A stretch of DNA of 64,000 bases, from positions 186,001-250,000 of the forward strand of contig VTFK01000303.1 in assembly GCA_009617715.1 (NCBI GenBank), given 5' to 3'. Positions 34,741 to 45,374 of this stretch are shown here, piece by piece. Both the position numbers and the translations under genes were made by a program. The number at the start of each line of letters is the position of its first letter. Position 1 is the first letter of the stretch. The notes beneath the pieces were generated by a model. That model saw only the letters and a list, made by a program, of their open reading frames with translations, searched no databases and was not told where the DNA came from. Origin of the DNA: Plectrocnemia conspersa (Eukaryota > Arthropoda > Insecta > Trichoptera > Polycentropodidae).

Positions 34741-35160
34741 GACTTGATTAAATTTATATTTCTTAGAATCTGATTAATAAGCTTAATCGATCCTATCGTA
34801 AAGTAGTGAAGCATTCTTGTCATATGTTTTATACATAAATAAAAAGGAAATATTTATGCAACTTGCCCAAATATAATATATAAAATATTTGTTTCGACAG
34901 ATTTTAAGATATACTTTACCGCGGTATGAAATTAGATGACTTGAGATATAAATTATATTAAATAATTTGAATAAATTTTTATATTTTAAATAGTAATATT
35001 ATTAACATTAAAAAATAGATGCATCATACATACACCCATATATCATTTTTAATAACAAAATTACACACTTAATAAAAGTCACTATAAATTATATTGATTT
35101 GCTTAAAAGTAAAATATACAAATTAAAAACAATGAGAGTCGAAAATTATATATCATAATT
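34740..35160. other. AT-rich stretch, no gene seen
   Basis: AT-rich. Nothing supported. Confidence 0.5.
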
Positions 35161-35170
35161 ATATGTTTAT

Positions 35171-35345
35171 CAGACGCGTACGGTGAAATACATTCCCTTT
35201 CGCTCGCTTCCGTGTTAAGTGACGAGAGTGAGTGAGAGATTAGGGAGCGCATTACATGCGTTTTGCATGCCCATTTCTTCTCACTCACTCTTGTCCCTTA
35301 ACACGTGAGCGAGCGAAAGGGTACGTTTCTCATCGTACGCGCCTG
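35171..35345. mobile_element. hAT-like fold-back MITE with exact 8-bp target duplication
   Basis: A 175-bp element flanked by identical ATGTTTAT copies at 35163-35170 and 35346-35353. It starts CAGACGCGTACGGTGA and, on the minus strand, CAGGCGCGTACGATGA. The arms then run inward for some 70 bp as an imperfect inverted repeat sharing CCCTTTCGCTCGCT, GTGTTAAG and GAGTGAGTGAG. The centre (GCGCATTACATGCGTTTTGC) is the only unpaired part. An 8-bp duplication with CAG/CTG termini fits the hAT superfamily; P-type elements also make 8-bp duplications and remain an alternative. It is non-coding despite a 61-codon minus-strand frame crossing it, and young enough to keep a perfect duplication. Confidence 0.85.
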
Positions 35346-35354
35346 ATGTTTATG

Positions 35355-37130
35355 TTATATGTACTAGATACGTCATTTTCAAAAACTATATTAACTATTT
35401 TATTGTAGCGCTTAAAATAATGTGTTTTATTTTATCTTTTTTCTATTTTGTGTATTTAATTAAATACAAATAAATCCAATTTGTTTAATTTTAGTTTAAT
35501 CCTTGTTTGCTTTTTATTATAAAATATTTATTCCAAATAATATAAATGTTACTAACAAACTATTATAAAATATAATTTATCATACAACACATGTTACTGT
35601 TTTAAAACTATTTTTATGTTCACAATTGTGTGATAAAATTTAAAATTAAAAATAAAAATAAAATAATACAATTTAAGTAAAAGGAAAAAAAAGAGTTTTA
35701 GTGCTAAATTAATATATTTATCCAAAGATATGAAGCAATTAAATGTGCCATTCAGCCTTTAAAGTAATATATGCACTTTCACATTTTGTGCTTATTTTTA
35801 AATTTAAGGTTGTTTCTGTCGTGGTCTCCGATGCATGAGATTTGTTGGTTAGTGTGTTTGCGAGAAATATGTTTATATTATTTTCTGAAACATAAATGAC
35901 AATGTTCTTTGATTGTTTATATTTTTAAACAATAAAGAAGTTCATTAAAATAAGTATAAAAAATAATTTTGTATATTATTTTGCTAGATTTAATTTATAT
36001 GACTCACAGTTGCTCAATACCGGATTTGATATTAAATTTTTTTTGTAGTAAACGAGCACGTTTTATTAAAAACAGACCATAATGATTACAAACATTTTTA
36101 GAGGGTTCTAAAATTATAGCTCGTAGTTTTAGTGTAAGCCTGAGAATTTAACACTAGATTCCAGCTGGAATTTTACGCGGTATCGAGTGTTCATTATTTA
36201 GTGATACAACATAGCTTCAAATGTATGAGCGTATTAGGTGTAGCAAATAGTCGAGGGCCTTATATTTATAGGGTTTTGAAACCAATCCGTCATGCCTTAC
36301 CGCGTTGAAAGTTTTTTATATATATTTTCTATATAATTCATCAAACTATTACATTTATTTTCGTGAAAGTTAAACTGTTATAAAGATTATTTTAAAAGTG
36401 AAATAAGCTCTAATTTGTGTTTCACAACTAGTAAAGAAGTTTTCCAAATATTAATGTTTATCATACAAAGTAAATATTTTCCGATAATATTTTAACGCTT
36501 CATACACAAAAGTACGTTTATCAATTACACCCTAATAAACTTTTATTGTTTGCAATAACTTTGTGAATCACATACGTATATTCTTATATGACAGATATGC
36601 GATTCGACTCGAGTGGAAAATTAATTTTCTCGATAGCTCTAACTTATACGGGTAAACGGAGTGTCCCATAAAAATATATTTACAGTTGTTATAATACTAC
36701 TATAGATATTGCTTTTTTTATTTTTGTTCTCAAGATTTTTTTACATCTAATAAAAAAATGTTATTCTTTGATAACACAACCAAAATAAATATTTTTGGTT
36801 TATGTTATCCTTCTCTAAACTTCTTTACAAATTATTTAGTGAAATGTAAAATGCAATATAAATAAATCTTCAGCAGATTTTACAACTGTAAATATCTGGC
36901 TTTTAAATAATATATGTATTATATATGTTTTATTTTAATGAGATAATTGTAGTTTATAATACATGAACTTGTTTTTAGAAAATTACTTTTCATTAAAAAT
37001 TATTAAAGCAAAAGTATATTTTTTATAAATATATGTAGTACTAGCATTTTAATAAGCAACTGTAATAAACATTTTATTTTATATTATGTAACTAGCTTTG
37101 AAACTCTGACTAGCGGCTTTGGTTGGTTTC
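35355..37130. other. Long AT-rich stretch, no gene seen
   Basis: AT-rich for some 1.7 kb. Slightly more mixed near 35815-35870 and 36120-36300. GGAGTGTCCCATAAAAAT near 36659 recalls mariner termini but has no partner. No gene. Confidence 0.5.
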
Positions 37131-37195
37131 TAGTCCGACTACTTGTCTACATCTAATTCAGATAAGCACCGTCCACAAATAGATTTAATCCTTGC
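37131..37195 (+). repeat. Dispersed repeat V, copy 1
   Basis: CTAGTCCGACTACTTGTCTA, then CATCTAATTCAGATAAGC, then CCACAAATAGATTTAATCC. The same series occurs at 40057-40121 in the same orientation. The two copies flank the LINE insertion at 37.8-39.1 kb. On the minus strand AGTAGTTCGACC in copy 2 recalls a B box, so a tRNA-related SINE is possible. Confidence 0.5.
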
Positions 37196-37199
37196 CGGA

Positions 37200-37814
37200 G
37201 AAGGAATTTCGAATTTGTCCATTGAAAACACACGTAGACATGAATGTCAGTCAAGACGGTAGGAAATTTTATTTTATTGTTTGAAATAGTGCAATGCTCG
37301 GATATTGTCTCTCATTCTTTGGTGGAATGTGAGATACACGAACAATAAGTGTAAAGCCAGTTTCGAAATATGTGCAGCGGACTTTATGTAATATGAACAA
37401 AAAAATGTTATAATACCAATTCAGATTAACAATGGGATTAACTTGGACTACCTGAATCACAAAGCACCTATTTTTATCGATCGATATCTCGTGGATATAA
37501 AATATGATTACACGGATGAATTATTTTTAGATGGCTTATTTAAAAAAATTTAACCGGTTTTTTCTCAAATACATTCGAGTTGACTAAAAAATTTTACTTT
37601 AGTATATTTTTATAGATTTTATGTTATTTATAAGATTAAAATTAAAGGATAAAAAAATGATATAATACTTTTATACAAATTCTTAATCTATATAGTATTA
37701 AAGATTGCAATTTAATTAGTAAATTTATTTAATATTTAATCAAAAATGTATTAGGCTATGTGTGAACTAAATGCTAAACTTTGTTACGAAGCTATAGATA
37801 TTTATGAAACGCAT
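37200..37814. other. AT-rich stretch, no gene seen
   Basis: Mixed near 37200-37480, AT-rich afterwards. The 63-codon minus-strand frame 37269-37460 is not recognisable. Confidence 0.45.
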
Positions 37815-37964
37815 TTTTTTATTTATTTATTTATTTTATTAATTTATTTAGCTTAATAGCTAATCTTTACATCTAACAAATTTAGTAAACATATATAAAA
37901 AATATATAAAAAAATACATAACAGAAAGAAAAAATAAAAAATATACAATAATAAAGTCTTAATA

Positions 37965-38336
37965 TTATAATTTATTTCTATATGTACGAAGGTGTTTTTT
38001 TATTCCATTTATGAAACCCGTTATATTTTTGCTGTTTCGGATTTCTCTTGGAAGCCTATTATATAAATCAAAACCTCCGTACATAACTCCCCTAGCCGTA
38101 CTCGTTTTCTTATACTTAATTATCTTTAAATTTTCTCTATTTCTAGTATTATATTTATGTACATCTTTATTTCTTATTAAATACTTTTTAAAATATTCTG
38201 GTAACATATAATTTTCTAACTTATATATAAATACTAAAACATTCATACTCAATATTTCTTGAACATTCAACCATTCTAATCTATCAATCATACTTTTACA
38301 ACTAGTTAATCTATTTTTATTTAAGATTACTCTCAT
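37965..38336 (-). pseudogene. LINE ORF2 C-terminal part
   Basis: Open segment of 123 codons encoding the extreme C-terminus of the retrotransposon polyprotein. It has the NRLTSCKSMIDRLEWLNVQ helix region, the EYFKKYLIRNKD segment, the GGFDLYNRLPREIRNS motif and a basic tail. Its apparent start codon is internal to the original frame. Separated from the upstream part by one extra A in the run near 38355, which shifts QKLQNRAMRV-type sequence into a stop. Confidence 0.88.
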
Positions 38337-38340
38337 TGCC

Positions 38341-38682
38341 CTATTTTGTAATTTTTTGCAACATTTGTTTGTCTAATTTATTTAACATATTTAATAGTGT
38401 TGCACAATAATTAAAATGGGGCAATATTATACTATTGTAAATTATTTTTTTTGTATTTATACTTAATATATTTCTTAATCTACATAATAAACCTATTTTT
38501 CTACTAATTATTTTTAATATGTAATTACAATGTTCTTTAAAATTTAATTTTGCATCAACAATTACTCCTAAATATTTTATATTATCCACTATTTCTATAC
38601 TAGAGTTATTTATTACTATTTTGGTACTATTATCTAACACATTTTTTATAATTAATAAACATACATTTAGTTTTATTCTCAT
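38341..38682 (-). pseudogene. LINE reverse transcriptase thumb region
   Basis: Open segment of 113 codons with IEIVDNIKYLGVIVDAKL and NILSINTKKIIYNSIILPHF followed by NYCATLL, the conserved part just after the reverse transcriptase palm in Jockey/CR1-type elements. It continues upstream into the FADD-containing segment through VLKLNENKTKC, where the frame is broken again. Non-functional. Confidence 0.88.
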
Positions 38683-39134
38683 TTAATTTAAGTACATTAT
38701 TCTTTAACCATATTTCTAATATACTTAATTCATTATTTAAATTATTTACAATTTCTTTAATGTTATCACCTATGCAATACATTAATGTGTCATCCGCAAA
38801 TAGATGAATTTTTACATTTTTTTCACGTTATTAACTATATCATTAATATACAAAACAAATAACAATGGTCCCAATTTAGACCCTTGTGGTACTCCATAAG
38901 ACACTAATTTCTCTTCAGAATATACATTATTTATTTTAACTTTTGTTTTCTTTTATATAAGTAATTATTAAACCGTCTTAAAACTATATCACTTATACCT
39001 ATACTCTCCAATTTCTTTAACATTATTTTTCTGTCTATTGTTTCGAAGGCTCTCTTGAAATCCAAGAAAACTGCTCCAATGATTTTGTTTGTAACCTTAG
39101 CCAACAGCCAATCATTTATTACTCAGAATTATGC

Positions 39135-39780
39135 TAATCAATAATTTAATTCAACATGTAAGTTTTTTATTTTATTTATATATTTTTAAATAGTACTAAA
39201 ATATTTTATCCCCGTAAATATATTTTTAATTAACTGAAGTTATGACTTATATGACGATCGCGTTTTATCGCACAGAATAAAAGTTAACTCATACACAAAA
39301 TTGGTTAATATCGCTATGGAGGGGTTCGGGCGAAAGTATTGACTCCAATAAAAATATTGTGAGTGGAAACACTTTGTCTTCCGTTGAGTAATTCAATTTT
39401 CCCTAGGAAACAATCAATTACGATAACCCCGTATATAATAAAGTGAAATGAAGCGGAAAAGCGGACAGTAGATGGCTAAACTTTGCCCACTTCATAAACG
39501 GAAACTTTTTTCATTGCGAATGAGTCAGATTTATCGCTTAATTGTTCCACATAATATATTTTGCGAAACAATAATCGTATTATATGGAGAATATACGGGA
39601 TGTAATATATATTGGTAAGATACAACACGTCTCATAAAAACGTATACTTATATTTATAAATGGTCAGTATCTATTAATTATATATTGTTCTGTAATAAAA
39701 TAAAGGATATGTAATTGTTGAATTTTTTAGTTGTATCGTAAAAAAACTTGAAATTCCAAACATCTAATTAGACATCCATC
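39135..39780. other. Mixed and AT-rich stretch
   Basis: About 39300-39560 is of balanced composition (GAGGGGTTCGGGCGAAAG, AAGCGGAAAAGCGGACAG) and could be a conserved element. The remainder is AT-rich. No gene. Confidence 0.4.
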
Positions 39781-40056
39781 TCCTTTCAAATATTTGCAGC
39801 GTGCAAACGTCAAAGCACAATTTCTACGCAGTTAATTCCGTTGAATTTACGATGCAGTTTGCATCACGCACGGGATGCTGCTATCCACATGTTGCATTTC
39901 GGCAGATGTTGCACGTCGGAGATGAGATCTGGTGTCCCTGCCACTGTCACCCACCGGCTGTCAAATGTGCGAACAACCATCGCCACCGTCTTGACACTCC
40001 TCGGATTACTATTTCATCAAATTAATAACGAGTGGCAGTTATACATACAGTTGACT
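39780..40056. other. GC-richer island
   Basis: Balanced sequence with two overlapping plus-strand open frames in different phases (39801-40025, 39841-40104), neither recognisable. Contains TGTCACCCACCGGCTGTC and CATCGCCACCGTCTTGACAC. Candidate non-coding element, or the upstream part of the V repeat unit. Confidence 0.28.
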
Positions 40057-40121
40057 ACTGGTCGAACTACTTGTCCGCGTCTAATCCGCATCTTCCACGA
40101 ATAGATTTAATCCGTGATGGA
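40057..40121 (+). repeat. Dispersed repeat V, copy 2
   Basis: TGGTCGAACTACTTGTCCGC, then GTCTAATCCGCATCTTCC, then ACGAATAGATTTAATCC. Second copy of the block at 37131, with substitutions and a short indel. Downstream sequences of the copies do not align convincingly. Confidence 0.5.
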
Positions 40122-40124
40122 ACG

Positions 40125-40495
40125 AAATAAGTTGTGAAATAAAAAGTCGTGGGTGTACAACATGGATATTTAATTATCCACCGTGAGTTTTCTCTATTTC
40201 TAAAAAGTTTATAAAATAATATAATAAATGGCATGGTTTTATAAAAACACCCGGATACAAGAACAACAAAACGTAATTAACGGCTCATTAAATCATAAAA
40301 AAATCCAAAATATTTCGCATTAAATATGATTTCAGAAAATATGTTGCAACGGAGGCTAATTTTTTATTTATTTGTAGCGTATTAAAGGTTTAACTCGTAC
40401 CTATTATTATTTATTTAAAAATTATATTATAATGTTAAAAAATATATAAAATTCCATTTTTAAAATATATAAAATGACAGCTTTTCGGTAATAGT
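40125..40495. other. AT-rich stretch, no gene seen
   Basis: AT-rich. Nothing supported. Confidence 0.5.
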
Positions 40496-40499
40496 CACT

Positions 40500-40890
40500 A
40501 ACTGAAACCACTTGGTCAGTTGATTTTGGGTCTTCGACTAAATCAGAGACTAGGACTGAAAAGTAACAGAAACAAAGAGCGCATTTCTTTTTTTTTCTAT
40601 GACTTGTCAGGCCGCCAATATAAGCCAGTACCGCAGCGGGCCGCCAATTGTCAATATCTCGTCTTTGGCCGGACGGGCCCATTGACCCCGCCTCATTCAA
40701 GACATTCTTTGGAAAAGGCCCTCACGGCGCTCTCCAACGAGACGTCAGCTTTTTGAGTTACCTAAATGGAGTGAGGCCCTTCTCAAAGTGTTAAACAGGA
40801 GTCTGCTACATTGCGATCTTTTCCTATATGGCGTGTGGCTCAGGGGCTGCGTCACACTGATAATTTACTCCATAAAACGTCTTTAGGTAG
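40500..40890. other. GC-richer island
   Basis: Contains TTTGGCCGGACGGGCCCATT, GACCCCGCCTCATTC and GGCCCTCACGGCGCTCTCC around 40664-40735, then GGCGTGTGGCTCAGGGGC near 40830. Overlapping open frames on both strands (40422-40700 minus, 40520-40756 plus) show no known domain. Candidate conserved element. Confidence 0.33.
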
Positions 40891-41253
40891 GTATTCAATA
40901 TATGTATATGATTATGGTAAATTTTAATTTACATAAACTGTTTTGTGCTTAAATCTAAAATGGTCTGAGCTACGCCCGATTCACCAACTGACACGAAAAT
41001 AATATATTTATTAACATTAAAAAAATTTATTGAAAAGTTTCGTGCCTCTCAAATTTATAAAAAAAGGTTTTTAAAACAGGGTAATAGAAAAGGATATGCA
41101 TCTTCATGCAGAAATCAGTAGTTTTATTCAAAGTAAAGAAAAAAACACGCTACTTAAAATATAACCGTTAGATACCACTAATATTGTCATCAAGCGAGCA
41201 GGTAGCGTTACCGTTGTTATCAGATTTACACATTCTTAATCGAATCGCATTAT
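40890..41253. other. AT-rich stretch, no gene seen
   Basis: AT-rich to mixed. No gene or repeat supported. Confidence 0.45.
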
Positions 41254-41550
41254 TTGTTTTAATAAAAAGTGAAATTTAATAGTAAAACGGATTTAAATCA
41301 TCTGTATTACTCAAGGAATCGAGGATTGAAAGGGACGTTAGATTCCTTTTCGGCATTTATTCGTCAATGGTATATATGCCAGAACACTGTCGTCAATGGT
41401 ATATATGCCAAAACATTGTTTTAATAAAAAGTGAAATTTAATAGTAAAACGGATTCAAATCATCTGTATTACTCAAGGAATCGAGGATTAAAAAGGACGT
41501 TAGACTCCTTTTCAGCATTTATTCGTCAATGGTATGTATGCCAGAACACT
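41254..41550 (+). repeat. 162-bp tandem duplication with a nested 29-bp repeat
   Basis: Unit 1 runs 41254-41415 and unit 2 starts at 41416. They share GAAATTTAATAGTAAAACGG, ATCATCTGTATTACTCAAGG, AATCGAGGATT and GACGTTAGA with only scattered substitutions. Inside unit 1 the segment CGTCAATGGTATATATGCCA is itself doubled at about 29-bp spacing (near 41362 and 41391) and appears a third time in unit 2 near 41525. Unit 2 is open through a 73-codon frame (41431-41652), but unit 1 in the same reading is stopped, so a protein is unlikely. The low divergence points to a recent event. Confidence 0.85.
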
Positions 41551-41559
41551 ACCATACTA

Positions 41560-42085
41560 CTACACTTACATTTAAATCTTGAATTTCTAACTTTCACTTC
41601 TACTCCCCACTATACCTTTGACTTGGAAATGCACGAAAACAAAGCACTCTGAATCTACTGAAACGATTGGTAGAAGCCCAGAAAAAGCAGCCGCTTTCGC
41701 GTTGATTTTGTCCAATGAAATAGTTCTGAATCTTCAAAAGTTAAATTTAATTAATCAAATCTTGAATTTATTTTCTTACTTTTAGACTAATTACGTGACT
41801 TTTATAAAAATAATTCGGTCCTTCAAAAAATATTATTTTTTGTTGAGCGTGGGATTCAGATTTATCCGCACCTAGCACATAGAGGGTTAAAATTACGCGA
41901 CGCAGCATCCTGGCAATAACTACATATTGCACTAATTAAAAATAAACGCGTATGGCTAAAATAAAATCACGATGTATAAAAAATCATCATAATGGGAAAT
42001 TGTATCATCATATTATTTTTATAAATCATGTTTTATTATATGTGTGACAAAAATCTTGATTTACAGTGTAATTAAATATCTATTC
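41560..42085. other. Mixed to AT-rich stretch, no gene seen
   Basis: No recognisable feature. A mixed patch lies near 41845-41935. Confidence 0.45.
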
Positions 42086-42089
42086 GTTT

Positions 42090-42620
42090 ATTCAAATTTC
42101 ATTATAGGCGCCGATGCAGTATCTAAAATTGAGTTTCGGTAGATCCTTTGACAAGATTTAGGGCGTAATTAACCCGCCCACATTTTTGTATACAAAGGGG
42201 GTTGCAAACGAGCCGAAATTCCTTCTTCCTTCACAGGGGGACAAAAATCTGACCAGGATTATGAGAGTCGTTCAAAAACTAACAGAAGACAAATTGACGT
42301 TTCCGCTCTCTGGAAGGGAGAGAAGGAAAGATTTTTTTATCTCTCACATCATCTCCCTTGCTTTGCGCGGTTTTATTTTCGAACAGATTTTGTTTTGCGC
42401 GATAAATCACGCGTGACGTTCGCTTCGAATCGTACACATTTCGTGCATTTCACTCGAACGGCGCCATTTTTACGTAACACGGGATAATAAATTATTCACG
42501 CATCTCTAACGTGTCGTGCTGTTAATCAGGCGCGGTTAAATCGAGCTCGAAAAAAATGTTTGAAGAAAAATATGATGAATAGCGTATAATTCGCACGAGG
42601 ATGTTCAATATCACGAAAAA
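42090..42620. other. GC-richer island, candidate regulatory DNA
   Basis: Balanced sequence with CpG-containing motifs (TTTGCGCGGTTTTATTTTCG, TTGCGCGATAAATCACGCG, GAACGGCGCCATTTTTACG). Several TTTTATT/ATAAA posterior-homeodomain-like sites alternate with CGCG motifs. The 76-codon frame at 42186-42416 is not recognisable. Confidence 0.35.
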
Positions 42621-43273
42621 CACAATTTGATACTAAAATGGAAACCAATGGCTCTCAAACTTGTTTTTTGTATTTCAAACTCAAATTAATGAATATGTTT
42701 ATATACTAATTAGTTATTTAGAGACAATGATTAGATTCGTAGAAAAATTGATATTATGAAATGTTATTATATAACCTGTATTATATACTGATCGCATTCC
42801 GAAAGTTATTAGAAATCACTAGTCAAGGCGTAAAATTAAAACATTTTAAAATTTGGACATTGTTCAGCATTAATTCGCTAACAATTCTTTCCGGGCGCAA
42901 TTATTTACCTATAAAATTATTCAAGTATATTTAAAATTATATAAAAATATATTGGGTATTTATTATGTAATTTTAATGTTTTTTTTTATAATTTTTCAAA
43001 GCCATTTTATTCCTGTTTCACTAAATATATATATATTAAAATACAAAGCATTCCTTAAAATTTAATAAATACAAATCATATTTTAAAATAAAACCTATAA
43101 TATGTACTTGTTATTTTTGAACTTAGGGGTAATATTTTTATCTATGTCTGGGAATATATAGTTATAGTAGTATTAAAAATATTATTGTTAAGACTTATTA
43201 TGTAGCTTAAAAAATTATTAAGATGAGACTATAAAATGCCTAATTATGTATTAAATATAATTAATATAATAAA
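42620..43273. other. AT-rich stretch, no gene seen
   Basis: AT-rich. Nothing supported. Confidence 0.5.
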
Positions 43274-43275
43274 TA

Positions 43276-44305
43276 CAGTATACTCTCGATTATCCATGCT
43301 CTTCCTTCTTAGAATTACTAAAAAGGAAGATCATGGATAATTTAAAATGCTGATAATTCATACTATCAATTTTAATTCGGTTTTAAAATACGTATAATAT
43401 ATTTACAATATATGTTAAATATAATTTTTTTTTATTAAGAAAATCTGTAATTCTCGTTTGATTTTTAAAATCTCTCAATAATTTTCGAATATCATTATCC
43501 TTTTTGGTCTATGTAGTTTCAAAACAAAAGTGGGTGCCATTTTTTGTCTAATATCATTGTTAGGATCTTCTTCACTTGTATTCTCACTATCAGTCTCTTC
43601 CTCATCTATGAAAATAGAAATGATATCCGCATCATTCAAGCATTGAAAACCGATTTGTATCACGATCAAACCAACGTTTTCCCAATCGACATTTTAAAAG
43701 CATTTTAAATTTTCCAATAATCTGCATAATTCAGATATATCACTCATTTTTTTTAGAATTCAATACTTTTTCTACAATCAAACAAGTGATACTGGCTATA
43801 CTTTTGACCAAGATTATGCTATTCCCTTGAGAAAATCTGTCAACTTAATTAGGCGAGGTTTTTCCAAGCAAAATTGAGGGTTCTCTTGGTAACCCCACCC
43901 AATGCTTTATTGATGATGTGGAAATGGCTTTTTTTAAAAAAAACAGATTTGTTTTTTCAGTCACTTCGAAGCATCAATGCAATAATGATTCGGTATAAAA
44001 CTTCTTGAAGTTCGAAATGAGTAGTGTTAGGAAGAAGAAACATACTCCTAATGAACTTTAATTCCTATAGTAAATCGTTCTTAAGATCTAGTGTATAAGC
44101 AGAAGCATTCTCTATAAATAAGAAGACTTTGAATAGCAAATTCTGACTTCGTCTTCTCTTCACTGCAAAAAATTTATTTGCTCGAAACGGAAAGTGACGC
44201 AATACATACTGTTCAAATTGCAAGACAAGTACAAATTATTTTAAAAATTTGCTTGTATTACGAAACACTCGTAAATCAAATTACTCGTTATTCGAGGTTC
44301 CACTG
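43276..44305 (-). mobile_element. pogo/Tigger-like DNA transposon, internally deleted
   Basis: About 1.03 kb with termini CAGTATACTCTCGATTATCC (plus, 43276) and, read inward on minus from 44305, CAGTGGAACCTCGAATAACG. Both are flanked by TA (43274-43275 and 44306-44307), the target duplicated by the Tc1/mariner/pogo superfamily. A subterminal inverted pair ATTATCCATG/CATGGATAAT with flanking TCTTCCTT/AAGGAAGA lies at about 43289-43342. The minus strand encodes remnants of the transposase C-terminal half. The N-terminal DNA-binding half and the first catalytic Asp are absent, so the copy is dead and internally deleted. Confidence 0.88.
43475..44165 (-). pseudogene. Tigger/pogo-like transposase remnant (DDE superfamily)
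   Basis: Reading minus from about 44160: RSQNLLFKVFLFIENASAY, where the usual LxxDNAxxH motif has its Asp replaced by Glu; then TLDLKNDLL; then SMFLLPNTT (about 44022-44045), the FLPPNTT motif preceding the third catalytic acid, which is no longer recognisable. Next comes KALGGVTKRTLNFAWKNL (about 43865-43915), the helix near the C-terminus, then after stops and a frame change GFQCLNDADIISIFIDEEE (about 43600-43655), the acidic C-terminal tail. Order and motifs match Tigger/jerky-type transposases. At least five stops and frameshifts break it. Confidence 0.85.
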
Positions 44306-44309
44306 TATA

Positions 44310-44765
44310 TCTGATCAATTTTTGCAGCGAAATAAAATCCCGATAAAAATTGTAGATAAATAATGTTTCATATTTTTTTAATGTTGTATAATATCATAAT
44401 TCTATAAATAAATAACTTGAATGCCATTGCGTAATTATAATATTTATGAATGAAGTCATTTGAAAAATTCCAAAAAGCTAATTTAAAAACTCATTTATTG
44501 CCTTTTAAATATTATTTATAATTTTTGTAGATATAAGTTATTAATAAGACTAAGCTACATCCAATGTTTAAATACACATAATTCTATGTAATAATCTTCA
44601 TTTGAATTATTTATGAATGGATATTATGACACCCATAAATCGTATACCATACTATATATATAATAAAATATTTATCATTTGGCATTTTCAAAAACAAACA
44701 TACTAAGCATCAATAAACATTATTTTGTGTGCGTTATATTTACACTGAAATTTATTACCAACATA
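44310..44765. other. AT-rich stretch, no gene seen
   Basis: AT-rich. Nothing supported. Confidence 0.5.
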
Positions 44766-44769
44766 AGGA

Positions 44770-45370
44770 TCTCCCGTTTGGTGTTACACGGTGCGTCCCA
44801 AGGGAGCTATTGAAATTTTAGTGGATTCAGTTAGTAAAAATAAAAAGAAAGTACACAAACGGGACTCTTCGCATGTATTTCAAGAAACCCTACCCCGAAT
44901 AATAACATACAGTATCGTGAAGGGTATAATTTCCGTGTGTGCATTTTGATATCAAAACACGTGACCCCCGAAAGCCGAGCCGTGGCGGAATGCAGAGATT
45001 AGCCAAGGAGTGCACCCCTAAAAGACCCCCACGGATTCTCCGGCCCTGTCCGAGCTTTGAACCACACATCTATCTATCCTTATGCGTTCAAAGGTCTGGC
45101 CTCTGGGCAACACGATAGCTTAATAACAAAGTAAATATTATGTACTGCGTCGCAGCTCACGCACTGGCTGCCGCCAATTACTGTCAAAAATTGAACCTAA
45201 TTAGTTTTATTGCATATTGTTTACCAACCCCTTTTGTGTGTGTACCCTCGTTAAAATTATTATTCACCCCCTCGTGTATCTCTTTGTGGGGCGGCGCTTA
45301 CTATCAAAACTGTATGATAAATATTTAAATTACCATCGAGCTTTCGCCGAGGACAGTTGTGACTCATCTC
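44770..45370. other. GC-richer island, candidate regulatory DNA
   Basis: Complex sequence, GC-richest at about 44965-45060 (CCCGAAAGCCGAGCCGTGGC, CCCCACGGATTCTCCGGCC). A 62-codon frame at 45140-45328 shows no domain. Little sign of transposon sequence. Candidate conserved non-coding element. Confidence 0.38.
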
Positions 45371-45374
45371 TGTT

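Larger units (their letters stand above)
37815..39130 (-). mobile_element. 5'-truncated non-LTR retrotransposon (Jockey/CR1-like LINE)
   Basis: Minus-strand LINE fragment keeping the reverse transcriptase palm to the C-terminus. In order: INDWLLAKV, then GAVFLDFKRAFETIDRKIML with the first catalytic Asp (about 39060); SYGVPQGSKLGPLLFVLYIN (about 38865); the LFADDT catalytic box (about 38790); IKYLGVIVDAKLNFKEH and ISRKIGLLCRLRNI; then the C-terminal block with KYNTRNRENL and FDLYNRLPREIRN. The endonuclease domain and all 5' sequence are missing. Reading needs frame changes at about 38940, 38818 and 38355. The 3' end has a polyadenylation-like AATAAA and a tail of TAAA repeats (37815-37850). 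Clade is Jockey/CR1-like; a finer call needs a phylogeny. Confidence 0.9.

Noticed and set aside
34190..34751. Four overlapping open frames, up to 114 codons
   Set aside because: They contradict one another by strand and phase, and none contains a known motif. Kept only as a GC-rich island.
36655..36680. GGAGTGTCCCATAAAA as a mariner end (also 26372 and 62255)
   Set aside because: No inverted partner or TA-flanked element could be paired with any of the three, so the resemblance is too weak to call.
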